Assembly: GCA_008828725.1 (NCBI GenBank)
Contig: MEHQ01002356.1
Span: forward strand, 342,514 to 406,513
Direction: 5' to 3'
DNA: 64,000 bases
DNA from: Saccharina japonica
Lineage: Eukaryota > Sar > Phaeophyceae > Laminariales > Laminariaceae
Shown: piece after piece, positions 43,970 to 53,744 of the stretch
How the letters are laid out: each line of letters starts with the position of its first letter
How positions within the stretch are numbered: position 1 is the stretch's first letter
Made by a program: the position numbers and the translations under genes
Notes under the pieces: model-generated
The model's database searches: none
Seen by the model: only the letters and a program-made list of their open reading frames with translations
What the model was told of the DNA's origin: nothing

Positions 43970-44608
43970 GAGATCCGCACCTGAGATATACCTGTTTTTT
44001 TTTAATATTTATGTCGATACCTTTACTGAAAGAACGAAGGCAACACATCACACGCCGTTTGCATCCAACGGTGCCGTGAGTAAAAACGAAAATTCGCGTT
44101 TGCGTCTTTATATTTTTCGTGTATTTGTTTGTTTAGTATTCACCTTCGAAGGAAGATTTCGTATGGGATTCCAAATGGCCAATTTTCAATACCTTCATTT
44201 TCCGAAGGCTACGTATGAATATCACATAATGAAAAAACCCAGAAACGGAAAAGTTTTCAGCGCCATACAAAATGAATATTTTTCACCAAAACAAGTTGCA
44301 TGATGATCGTATAGCCTATCACCACTCTTCTCCGTGATCATATTTTGGATATCGTGCCTAGAATGTGATTTTCATAGCCTTCGGAAAATAAGTGTATTGA
44401 AAACTGTCATTCGGAATCCCATACGAAATCTGCCTTCGAAGGTGAATACTAAACAAAACAAATACAGAAAACAAAAAGACGCAAACGCGAATTTTCATTT
44501 TTACTCACGGCACCGTTGGACACAAACGGCGCGTGAGTTGTTGCCTTCGTTCTTTCAGAAAAACGATCGGCAGATAAAAAAAACAGGTCTATCTCAGATG
44601 CGGACCTC
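43970..44608. mobile_element. Foldback element with about 250-bp arms
   Basis: The arms 43970-44228 and 44363-44608 are inverted copies, close to 90 percent alike, starting GAGATCCGCACCTGAGATA and GAGGTCCGCATCTGAGATA. A spacer of about 135 bp separates them. The arms share AAAGAACGAAGGCAACA and the TTAGTATTCACCTTCGAAGG motif. Frames of 157 and 151 codons run through the arms but are mirror products of the repeat. No clear target duplication. Confidence 0.75.
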
Positions 44609-44679
44609 GGTAGTATCACTCCGAGTATACTCAAAGTATGAAGTTTACTGGGAGCATCTGTGTGGGATTTCTGAATCAC

Positions 44680-44830
44680 GTGTATGTTCTGTAGGGTACA
44701 CCGGTCCGTGCGTACCGAATTTACCGAAGTGCCGGGTACCGGTATTGAGGTCGTGCCGAACTTGCCGAAGTGTCGGGTACCGGTATTGACATCGTGCCGA
44801 ACGATAACGGAGTGTTTGGTGTGTTATTGA
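44680..44830 (+). repeat. Short tandem repeat with CCGAAGTG and GGGTACCGGTATTGA
   Basis: About two and a half units of roughly 50 bp. Non-coding. Confidence 0.55.
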
Positions 44831-45686
44831 GACCGTACCGAATCAAACCGGTAAACGATTGTTATCGGTAAGTGGACCGAAACGTTTTCTATGGGTGATG
44901 TTGTTATTTTGCATTCGATGGTTCCCGTGGTAGGTCAATATTGTTGGCCCAGTGCGCCAGTTGTCGTAGACCGCTGCGCAGGTTGATTTGCTAGTACTCC
45001 AACTACCGAAATATCCTCTGTGTGGCCTCTGTGGACTCTTACCCGAGTTCGATGAGTACCTTCAGATTTTTGTCGGATTTATTTTTCAAGGAAACACGTA
45101 GTGTCGTTCGTGCAAATCGAAACAGGCTTCTTGTGCGGAATCGGATTCGGATATGGTGTTTGTTTTTATTTGGGTTTGCTCTTGTGATCCAGCAGTTAGG
45201 TATTTGCACTCATGAGTTGAAGGCGACCGTTGACTAAGTCTGGCGCCGCGAAGAGACGCGCCAAATGCACTTCGCTTGGCCCCGACCCATGTATCCGAGC
45301 CCGCGCGGACTGACTATAGTCTAGCCGAGAAGAGACGTGCCGAGTGCGTTCCGGATCGCATTCTTTTTTCCCCCAAGCATCCGAGCCCAGCACTATCACT
45401 AACTGCTGTTGTGTGTGTACTCTCGTACCTAGCCCACGAAAGACACGCGATGAGTGCGCTGCTGCTCTTCCTGCTCTCTAGATCCGAGCCCGCGCTGACC
45501 AACACATGTAGCCTGTCTGGGCATAAAACGGTATGGTGCTCAAGTCAGCACAGCATCTGTAAACTGAAAATAGAGTTTGTTTTATGCCACCCCGATGAAT
45601 GTTGTGCTACCCGAGCCATCTCCCTTTGACCTTGTCTTATTTTTGGTGTTGTCTTTTTAAATTATGTTTTTGTGTTCCTTGGACAG
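44831..45686. other. Non-genic DNA with AGAGACGCGCC repeats
   Basis: Degenerate copies of AGAGACGYGCCGAGTGCGYT followed by CATCCGAGCCCGCGC lie at 45250-45490, related to 24800-25160. No gene is supported. Confidence 0.4.
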
Positions 45687-46103
45687 GGTTCTGCTCAATA
45701 ACCGGTCTGTGAGCCAAACAGCGGGGACGAACAGCGGTGTTCCGAGTGCTTCCGGAGGCATGTGCCAACACGCCGAAGTCGCTTTGCAGCTTCTTCGGGA
45801 GCGGAAGGTGGAAGACGCAGAACTCGTCTCGTTTGGTCGTTCGGGGAATTCGAGGACTGTGTGACTCACGCTACCGAGAAGCGATTTATTTCAGACGAAG
45901 ACCAAAGGGCTTTGTTGGAGATGGCGCGGGATGCAGAAACGCGCGGGGTGTGGTTTCTCGTTAAACTGGACGATTGGGGACACGCTGTGAGAGAGCGGCG
46001 GTATCGCGGCTATGAGCTAGATTGGTCGCATATGAAAGACGACAACCCCAAGATGACTCGGGCATCGAGAAGGATCACTCCTGGTCGGGGCTTGATGTGC
46101 TAA
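45687..46103 (+). pseudogene. Possible 3' exon of an unrecognised gene, frame-shifted
   Basis: A pyrimidine-rich stretch ending TTCCTTGGACAG precedes a frame reading LLNNRSVSQTAGTNSGVPSA and then LQLLRERKVEDAELVSF. Near 45840-45860 protein-like sequence moves to another frame (FEDCVTHATEKRFISDEDQR ... FLVKLDDWGHAVRERRYRGY) and ends at TAA 46101-46103. The balanced charged composition is unlike the neighbouring low-complexity frames. I recognise no family. It could be a decayed gene or a gene with an undetected short intron. A protein search with both parts would decide. Confidence 0.35.
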
Positions 46104-48019
46104 GTGAGTAAATATGGGTATGTTTGCGGTAGATATTTAGTATTGCTCAACGTGTGATACCCGCTCGCCCATCCTTTGAGTTGGTGTTTCCTTCATACGT
46201 ACGATGTATTCTGTACGCATACCCTCTCTGTGCCATAAAACTGGGCACTTGTTTTGTTCAGAGACTTTTAAACTAGCGGCTAATTTCAGCAGGATTGCTA
46301 ATTTGTACGTAGGCACACTTGTCTTGGGTCCAATCCCCAGGAGGCGCTGAAAAGTGGTCACTGAGTGAAATAAAACCCCACTCAACAAAGAAAGACAGAT
46401 GGCAAATTACAAAACCTTTCAAGTATGTAAGCCTGCTTGTTGTTGGTTGGATTCGAGAAAAAAATGGACTACCCAGCATTTGAGCAACCACTTTAAGTAG
46501 AAGGAAACTATTAACAGGTGTATTTTTGTTTTTTTTATTCGCCTCTTGGGAGATGGCTGTAAAACGTGATAATATGTTTGTCGAATGCTTCCTTTTTCGC
46601 CGCTCTCCCACCCGGTGCGCTTTATTTTGCACGAAACGGTAGGAACCAGCCCTCAAAAATCATTCCAATACAATAGGGTTGGTATGTCTAATTTTCTCAA
46701 AAAGAAGTACGAGTAGTACCCAGACTTACGCCACATAGGAACAAGACGATTATCCCTGTTGTATTACTCGTCGTAGCAGACGAAGGAAGTACCGTACTTA
46801 GGATGTTATCCTTGAAGTGGACAGTTCGGGCCCAGACAATGTGCACCACTGTACACCGACGATAGGCCTAGGATTCTGCGTGAGGCAGGATTTGTACCTC
46901 CTCTTCGATTGACGTTCTTCCCTGTATACCTTTCGCCCCGATGCTGCTCGTTGGATGTACGTCACCCCACCCAGTGTAATCGTGGTATCCCCTGCACTGA
47001 GTACGCCACAGACAAACGTCGATGTGTTTACACGTTGGTGGTTGCGCTTGCTCTTTGGGGTGCGCAGGGCCGGCAAGACGAGGGGTTGTATGCAGGGGAG
47101 GAAGTGGTCGATAACAACGGGGAGTGATTGGGAACTAAGTTTCATGCGTGCAGCCGTTGGCATCGCTTACATCAAGGTGGGGTGGTAGCACTTTCACGGT
47201 TTCGACTTCGCGTGTTATCGCTTTTCTTCTTCATCCCACCTGTTCTCCGCTGATCTCACCCCAGTGCGGCACGAGGCCGGGTATTGTAGTCATAAACGAG
47301 GAGCACCCAAGAAACAAAATATTTGTCGCCGACGCGTGCTACGATAGAGGTATACCTTTTTTTGGCTGAAACGTTTTCTGAATACCCGGGCTCCTAAACC
47401 CAGACTCGTCGGACAACCATTGTTGATTCTTGTGCAGCAATGGTTTTCATTATATAGTTTGGCCTTGGGATTTTTCATCGCGTAGCACTTTAATATTCCT
47501 CCAAAGTCAGTGTTTAGACTATATCGTGCACCTCTACCGTAGCATGCGTCCGCCGTGAAAATTTCCCGTACAACCCCCACCTACCCTCTCTCTCTATTAT
47601 GTATCGTTTGGGTTGGCGTTGGTTTCGCAACGGCCCTGTAAAACATGCCGCTCTCTACATTAGCTAGACCACCAGGCTAGACCACCAGCGTACCGTTTTT
47701 GTTTTTTGGCGGTCGATCAGGCGAATATCAAATTCTTGGTCAACGGCCTGTTATGCCCCTTTATGTCCTTGGCATCACGTAGCTCATGTTGGGAGTTTTG
47801 CATCGGTTTGGAATGCCGCGCCGAAAATGCCACAATCCATTATTTTATATTGGCACATTCTTGCTGTCAAGGTTAATAGCGCGTTCGCCTCGTATGTTGC
47901 CTGTTGTGTAGGTTGACATGTTCCTCGCTTGCTCTTACCTGAATCATGCAGAGAGGGTCATCAGCTGTGAGGTCTGAGGTGGAGATGGTATCTTCTCGAT
48001 GAAGGCCCTTTAAATCGCT
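46104..48019. other. Non-genic stretch with one R3-like repeat
   Basis: The 47330-47550 segment (GCGTGCTACGATAGAGGTATACC, GTAGCATGCGTCC) is a copy of the repeat found at 6640-6930 and 61345-62120. Elsewhere only short open frames. Confidence 0.45.
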
Positions 48020-48378
48020 CTGGCCATGGACGTCGTCCCGCACAAGAGTGCCGAGGACGGCCTTCTTGTCGGGTACAATGCGATCCGGCAGGACACCAGC
48101 ATTGCAAGTCTAAATTAAGCTAGTTTAGGCTTTGGACAACGGGAATGTTTGTGGGCCCGGATGTACATCGTGAGAAAACCCACAGACAAATTTGTCAACG
48201 TGCATACAGCGGGTTTTCCAAGTGTTTGGAGATTGCAGGGGTCAACCTCAACCCACACGAGCAGGACCATTCGAAAATGATGATCTATTTTCGCTCGGAC
48301 AACACGATGACTTTCCCGAACTCCACTTACGCGCTGAGGGTAATCAAGGAGCGTCAAAACCAGGGGTTGAACATATAG
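48020..48378 (+). pseudogene. Possible coding remnant, unrecognised
   Basis: Two protein-like pieces lie close together. One, ending near 48115, contains MDVVPHKSAEDGLLVGYNAI. The other, 48145-48378, contains LNPHEQDHSKMMIYFRSDNT and ends at a TAG. An in-frame stop lies 5' of the second piece, and the gap is too short for a normal intron. No family is recognised; it may be chance. Confidence 0.2.
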
Positions 48379-49264
48379 CATCTTTGCATGAGGTTACGTA
48401 GCAACATGCAAGAAACGCCCTACATACATGATACCTTCCTGTCAAGAGGCTGTTTGGAGGTGCGGTAGGTGTTTTTGCACCGAGCTTGTCGTGCGCGTGT
48501 TTGACTGTTTGGGGGGGGTGAACGTTGTCCTTCTTTCCGACGTGCTGGTGCTGTTGATCTAGTACGAACGTAGTTGGCAACCAGAGTTGTGTGCGCAGGG
48601 GGGTATATCAAGTATCATCTGGGTTATTCCGCTACTGCGCCGGATTGTTGGCGTCTGGAGGAAGGTATGGTGAAGCTCGATCGGTAACCCTGGTGCTGTT
48701 GTGTCTAGTATCGACTGCTGTGTGCCAATTACCAAGTGCCCGTTATTTAGTTGCCGTTGTGTACTCTGCACACGAGTTATGTCGAGGGAAGTGTTTTAGT
48801 TTATCAACTCGCAGCTGTGGCCTGTGCACATGCCAGGTGCGTACGCGGTATTGCTGTTGCTGCTGTTGTTCCCAGTGTGTACGCGTGCGTGCTGAGGTGT
48901 GCCTGTGTGAAGGACTGGCCGGGGGGGCTACACTTATTCGGTGCCAAGTGGAATCGTGTTTCATGTTGTGGTCGGCAAGGTATTCTGGGAGGTCCGCACA
49001 CGTTCTGCAAGTGTCCGTGCTATTCGACACGTGCGTCATGTTTCCCATGTACGTATAATATGTACGTAGGTGTGCTTGCGTGGGGGGCTACATGGTGAAG
49101 AGTCAAAGCGGAAATAATATATAAATTATTGTCTTCGCAGCTCACCCGCGAACCGGAAAAATAATAACATGACAAAAGGTAAATACAATATTTTAGTACA
49201 CGATCGGCCCACCGCACACATTACAGGCCATTCAAGCACGAAGTGCCCCGGTTCCGGCAAACCG
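48379..49264. other. Non-genic stretch, nothing recognised
   Basis: GT-rich DNA with overlapping open frames of under 160 codons on both strands. No domain, repeat boundary or RNA gene is seen. Confidence 0.35.
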
Positions 49265-50484
49265 TGACCTGCGATGAGGAGCATACGCCCCATGTAGAAC
49301 TTGCTTCGTCCATATATCATATCGATATCTTCTTGGCGGTTTTGTTCGGGATAAGGAAACATCGATAGATTTCTCAAGACGTCCAATACTTGCGGCGCGC
49401 CCCCACAGCGATCGGAGGACGGGTTTGACCGTATTTTCTGTCAGCCATGGACATATAACACCTTCGAAGACCTTTCTTTGTCAATTTATTGCTATGTATG
49501 CAGCGATGAGGAGCATCTGCAAAAACTCCAAACAAGATATTGTTGAGGATTTTGTAGGATAAGGAAACAGCTACGCGTATAGGTTTATCAAGATGTCACG
49601 TACTTGCAACACGCCCCCGCGGTGATCGGAGCACGGGTTTGACCATCTTTTCTGTCAACCATGGGCATATACCACCTTCGCAGACGTTCCTTTGTCCATT
49701 TATTGGCATGTATGCAGCGATGAAAAGCATCTGCATGGCTCGAAACGCAATATTGTCGAGAGTTTTGGGTACGATAGGAAAATACTGATATGTTTCTCAA
49801 GACGCCCAACACTTGCATCACGCCCCCACAGCGATCGGAGAACGGGTTTGACCGTCTTTGTTGTCAGCCATGGGTATACACCACATTTGCAGACTTTGTT
49901 TTGTCTATTTGTTTGTATGTATGCAGCGATGAGAAGCATCTCCATGGCTAGAAACGCAGTATTGTCAAGGGTTTTTGTGTAGGATAAGGAAATACTGATT
50001 TTTCATTCTAGACGCCCGACACTTGCAACGCGCCACCACAGCGATCGGCGCATGGGTTTGACCGTCGTTTCTGTCAGTCATGGGTAAATTCTACCTTTGT
50101 AGACTTTTCTTTGTCCATTTATTGTTATGTATGCAGCGATGAAGAGCATCGGCAAGGCTCGAAGCGCAGTATTGTCAAGGTTTTTGTGTAGGATAAGGAA
50201 ATACTGATTGTTTCAACACTTGCAACCCGCCCCCACAGCGATCGGAGCACGGGTCTGACCGTATCATAAGTCAGCAATGGTCGTATAAAACCATGCAAAC
50301 GTTGCTTTGCCCATTCCCTGGGTATTTCGCGGTGAGGATAAACACCTGCACGGCTCCAAACTCAGTATTGTTGACGGCTTTGGCGAGGAGATGGAAACAT
50401 CGATATTTGTTTGCAAGGCGTCTAACACTTGCAACACGCGCCCACAGCGATCGGAGAACGGGTTTTACCGAAATTCCTGTCAGC
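49265..50484 (-). repeat. Tandem array of a unit near 210 bp, almost six copies
   Basis: The anchor TATGCAGCGATGA recurs near 49495, 49708, 49917 and 50127, with degenerate relatives near 49270 and 50330, giving spacings of about 205-213 bases. Each unit also has CCCACAGCGATCGGAG and GGGTTTGACCGT. On the minus strand a unit reads about 70 residues, for example VYPWLTTKTVKPVLRSLWGR, but small indels put units in different frames. It may be a decayed coding repeat or a satellite. A hAT element interrupts its right end. Confidence 0.7.
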
Positions 50485-50760
50485 TAGAGGTGTTACCCTT
50501 TTGCCAATTACCCGGGTACTCGCGAGTATTTCCTGGCTTGCTAATACCCGTCACGGGTACGAGTAACACCTAATACTCGCCGAGTATTTGGGCCCGGGTA
50601 CTCGTTAGTTTAAGTTGGAAACTCCGGGGATGACACCTTATCATCCCCTAAATCACGTCCCCTGGGTAGTACCAGGTATTTCGTACGCATTCTTCACGAA
50701 GCCCTTGTCAAAATGAAAATACTGTCTCACAATGTCTCACGCGTTACACCAGCTTAGTTA

Positions 50761-51106
50761 GGGTCGTTCTTATCGAGCAACTTTTTTCCAAAAAACCTCA
50801 GGAAAAGCAAGAAAAACAGGATATATTTGGAAATGTTGGAATTCCAACAGAGTGTAATGGTATGGGCTACAGAAGGCCGGTGATTACCTCTGTATACGTA
50901 GGTAATTGGTCCGTTTTCGTATAATAATTTGGATGGCAAGTGGATACTCTGTGTCTCACCCAGTCTTATGACAAGAGGGCAAAATATTTGGAAGGCTTCG
51001 CATTCCAATATGTGAACATTATTTTTGAAAAAAATGGAAATACTAAAAAGTGCGCGGAATCATTATTTGGAATTTTTGGAAAAAAGTTGCTCGATAAGAA
51101 CGACCC
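50761..51106. mobile_element. Harbinger-like MITE nested in hAT element 3
   Basis: The 346-bp element has perfect inverted ends GGGTCGTTCTTATCGAGCAA that extend to about 35 bp, and TTA on both sides (50758-50760, 51107-51109). TTA/TAA duplications with GGG-type ends are typical of PIF/Harbinger elements. No transposase. Confidence 0.8.
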
Positions 51107-51138
51107 TTAGAGGTACGCAGTGCAGGACCGGCAGCGTA

Positions 51139-51321
51139 ATGAGCATGCACCGACAGCGGTCCAGCAGCAGTAGCAGCCAAAGCAGCCAAGGGTCTAACCT
51201 ATCGGAGGGCGAAGGCGAGCCCTCCCAAGACTCCGCCGGCGTTGCCGCAAGTTCGGGCGCGTTGCACACGCACACAAAAGAGCACGTTACGAGGCAGGCC
51301 GTTATGTATAATGTCTTGTAG
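51139..51321 (+). CDS. Ser-rich open frame inside hAT element 3 (60 residues)
   Basis: Encodes MSMHRQRSSSSSSQSSQGSN followed by an acidic Gly/Glu/Ser part. It holds the same relative place as the Ser/Glu-rich frame of element 1. It may be a transposase N-terminal remnant, cut off by the nested MITE; very uncertain. Confidence 0.2.
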   Translation: MSMHRQRSSSSSSQSSQGSNLSEGEGEPSQDSAGVAASSGALHTHTKEHVTRQAVMYNVL

Positions 51322-52221
51322 TTTTGATCGACAATGAAATAGTAATATAAAGTAATTCAAGGTCCCTAATACTGAAACCAAGAGTTTTCTGACCGCCTAT
51401 ACTAATATGAAGTAAAAAATGTAATTTGTACTAAAATCAACTATTTTTTTATTCCTCTCACTAAAATCAAGTATTGATTTTCCCCGACACAAATTGTTTT
51501 TTTTTACCCGCATTATAAAGAGTAATATCTTGCGAAAAACAAAAGGTTACCCTAACCCCTAATCAAATTCACCTTAATATGAACCCGTTATACTGTTTCG
51601 TATTTTTAAACGACACTTGAGTAGGTATATGAAGTCATTTAAGGTCACCCATACTGAAACCAAGTGATTTATGACCACCTATACTAATATGAAGTAAAAC
51701 AAAACAATTTGTAATAAAATCAAGTAATTTGTATTCGTCTTACTAAAATCGAGTAACTTTCATCCCCGCCACAATTTGTTTTTAACCTCACGTGGCGCAA
51801 ATATATTCTGCTGTCCCTTGTTATATTATGGCTGACCCGCCTGTGCTTCGAACTCCCGAAATCTAATAGTCATATAATACATGTCATTTGGCGCGTAGTC
51901 TGTTGTTTTGGTGGTATTGTTGTATGAAAATCATTATGGCACAGGGTTGTTATGCCATGTTGTATAACAACCCTCTTCGAGTCTATCCGTTGCAGCGTTG
52001 AGGACCAAACCTGATAAACAATGTGCCGGGTACCCGGGTACCCGGTTGTTAGACGGGTACCCGACTGTTTAACGGGTACCCGGGTATCCGCCCAAAATAG
52101 ACGTAAATACTCGCGAGTACCCGGGTATTTTTTTCCGGTTTAAGCGGGTACCCGTTTAAGACGGGTACTCGTCGGGTAACACCTCTATGTAATAGTAGTA
52201 ACACACCGACTGAACAAAACT

Positions 52222-52525
52222 TATCGTAACTCAGATCCGGGGTCACAAAGTAGGCTCTTCTCCCTCCCCCCCCGACTCCCCACTACCACCACGGTTCGTG
52301 CCTTGCATTTTTATCGCGACAAGACTTCAGCACTTACTACAGTACCTGCTTCCCTTGTGAACTCGTCGAATGGTGCTTACACAACCACGCTATACGTAAT
52401 ATGCGCTCTCGACAGTTGGTGTCATTTGAGAATGAAAATCTCCATGCGGAGACTCGAACCCTCGACCTCCAACCTAACAGGCTTCGTGGTGACCTGTTAG
52501 ACCAGGGTGTTTTGGAGACAATCAA
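52222..52525 (-). mobile_element. SINE copy, minus strand
   Basis: Read on the minus strand it has a tRNA-like head (GGTCTAACAGG A-box-like, GGTTCGAGTCT B-box-like, about 52500 to 52445), then GAGATTTTCATTCTCAAATG and the body with CGCGATAAAAATGCAAGGC and CCCCGGATCTGAG. The A-tail is missing at its 3' end. The head pairs poorly as a tRNA, so it is a relic head, not a tRNA gene. Confidence 0.6.
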
Positions 52526-52529
52526 AATA

Positions 52530-53110
52530 GAACCTCGACTCTGAAATAGATGTGTACGTTCCCAACGGGGTGCGAGGGGGTGTGTTTTTTTATTCCTAAT
52601 TTTTTTCTATTTCGCTTTTTTTTTCTTCTTTTTTTTCACGCAGGTGGATTACTAGCAGGGTAGGTCGTGCCTGCCGTATATATTGAAAAAATTGAACCCC
52701 CCCCCGACAGATCGAGGATTTCGTCGAAACTCATCTTTGCAAGCTGATGGCATTGCATTGTCTGCTTACGAGTACTGCATTGCAGCGTATTATCTCTATC
52801 GTAGTTTTGTGACCACAGGACTGGTGGTATCTCTATAATATATACTACTAGTAGGATGAAGAACCGGCACGGACACTGGGTGTGCTGGATGTCAACGGGT
52901 AGAAAGGAAGGTTTAATGTGAAGAGCACACACACACGTACAGCTCAAGATAACATACCGACTGCTGGGAGGCATTTCGCAGCAGGATTTAGGGTTTCTCG
53001 ACCAACCTTGGGAGAGCGCAAACGCTGAGCGACGCGTGTCTGGAAAGATGCCGACGAACTCTTTCGAACGCTACCACTTGTTTCGGTCATTGTGTGTCGC
53101 CTTCTAAAGC
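52530..53110 (+). repeat. R1 interspersed repeat, continuous copy
   Basis: Shows the R1 landmarks in order without the SINE found at 3115-3474. The site TATCTCTATCGTAG near 52790 is the empty site for that SINE. Confidence 0.65.
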
Positions 53111-53539
53111 AGGTTTTGGAGCAAATTGTTGGTGTTGTTGTTGTCTTCACATTAAAAACCGCGCCGGTCTCTCTATCCAGTACCTCCATCTGTCCGTACT
53201 AATCCAACACTTGACACGGTTGATTCCCGTGGTCACAGGCTAACTTACCCAAAAAAGATATACTGAAATAAAAGTGGAACCCGAAGGGTCCGCAAAGCGA
53301 TCAAAGACAGTCGAAAACAGATAGTCTGGAGGCCTCCGCTCCCCTCTACAAGCTATGTGAAGGTAAACATGAAACTGGAAAGGTCAACATCACCAATCGG
53401 GGGTATACGCCCCCTGATTCTATCTTGGTGCCCGGGTGTTCCGTGCCGGGTTTACGCCGGTCAGGCAAACAAATCGAGTCCTCCACCCCGATTATAAACG
53501 CAAGCATGATACGGGGGAAAGGAACTATAGACTCTGAAA
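53111..53539. other. Non-genic stretch, nothing recognised
   Basis: Only short frames on either strand; no repeat relation identified. Confidence 0.35.
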
Positions 53540-53744
53540 TATACACGGGCCCCAGGGGGTGCGAGGGAGGTGTTTTGTTTTTTGCATTTTTTTTTTCTCT
53601 GTTACGCAGCTGGGTTGCTAGCAGGGTAGGTAGTGCCTGTCGTATATATATAAAAGAAAAAAAAAAACAACAGCTGTGAGCTCGAGGATTTCGTCGGAAC
53701 TCATATTTGCTAGCTGAGTGTAATATGGCATTGCATTGTGTTCT
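53540..53744 (+). repeat. R1 5' portion
   Basis: Starts CTCTGAAATATACACGGGCC like the unit at 3810 and runs through the GCATTGCATTGTG motif to the SINE head that follows. Confidence 0.55.

Larger units (their letters stand above)
50485..52187. mobile_element. hAT-like element 3, 1703 bp, without matching target sites
   Basis: Both ends carry TAGAGGTGTTACCC in inverted orientation, with ACCCGGGTACTCGCGAGTAT-type subterminal repeats just inside. The outer 8-mers differ: CTGTCAGC at left and TGTAATAG at right. The left end lies in the 210-bp array and the right end abuts SINE/R1 DNA. A deletion or recombination between two elements may have joined unrelated ends. Inside are a nested MITE (50761-51106), a Ser-rich frame (51139-51321) and an array of CACTAAAATCAAGTA-like words (51355-51780). 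Confidence 0.65.

Noticed and set aside
52440-52520. A tRNA gene on the minus strand
   Set aside because: A- and B-box-like words are present, but the T-stem and acceptor stem pair badly and it is joined to the SINE body. It is a SINE head.
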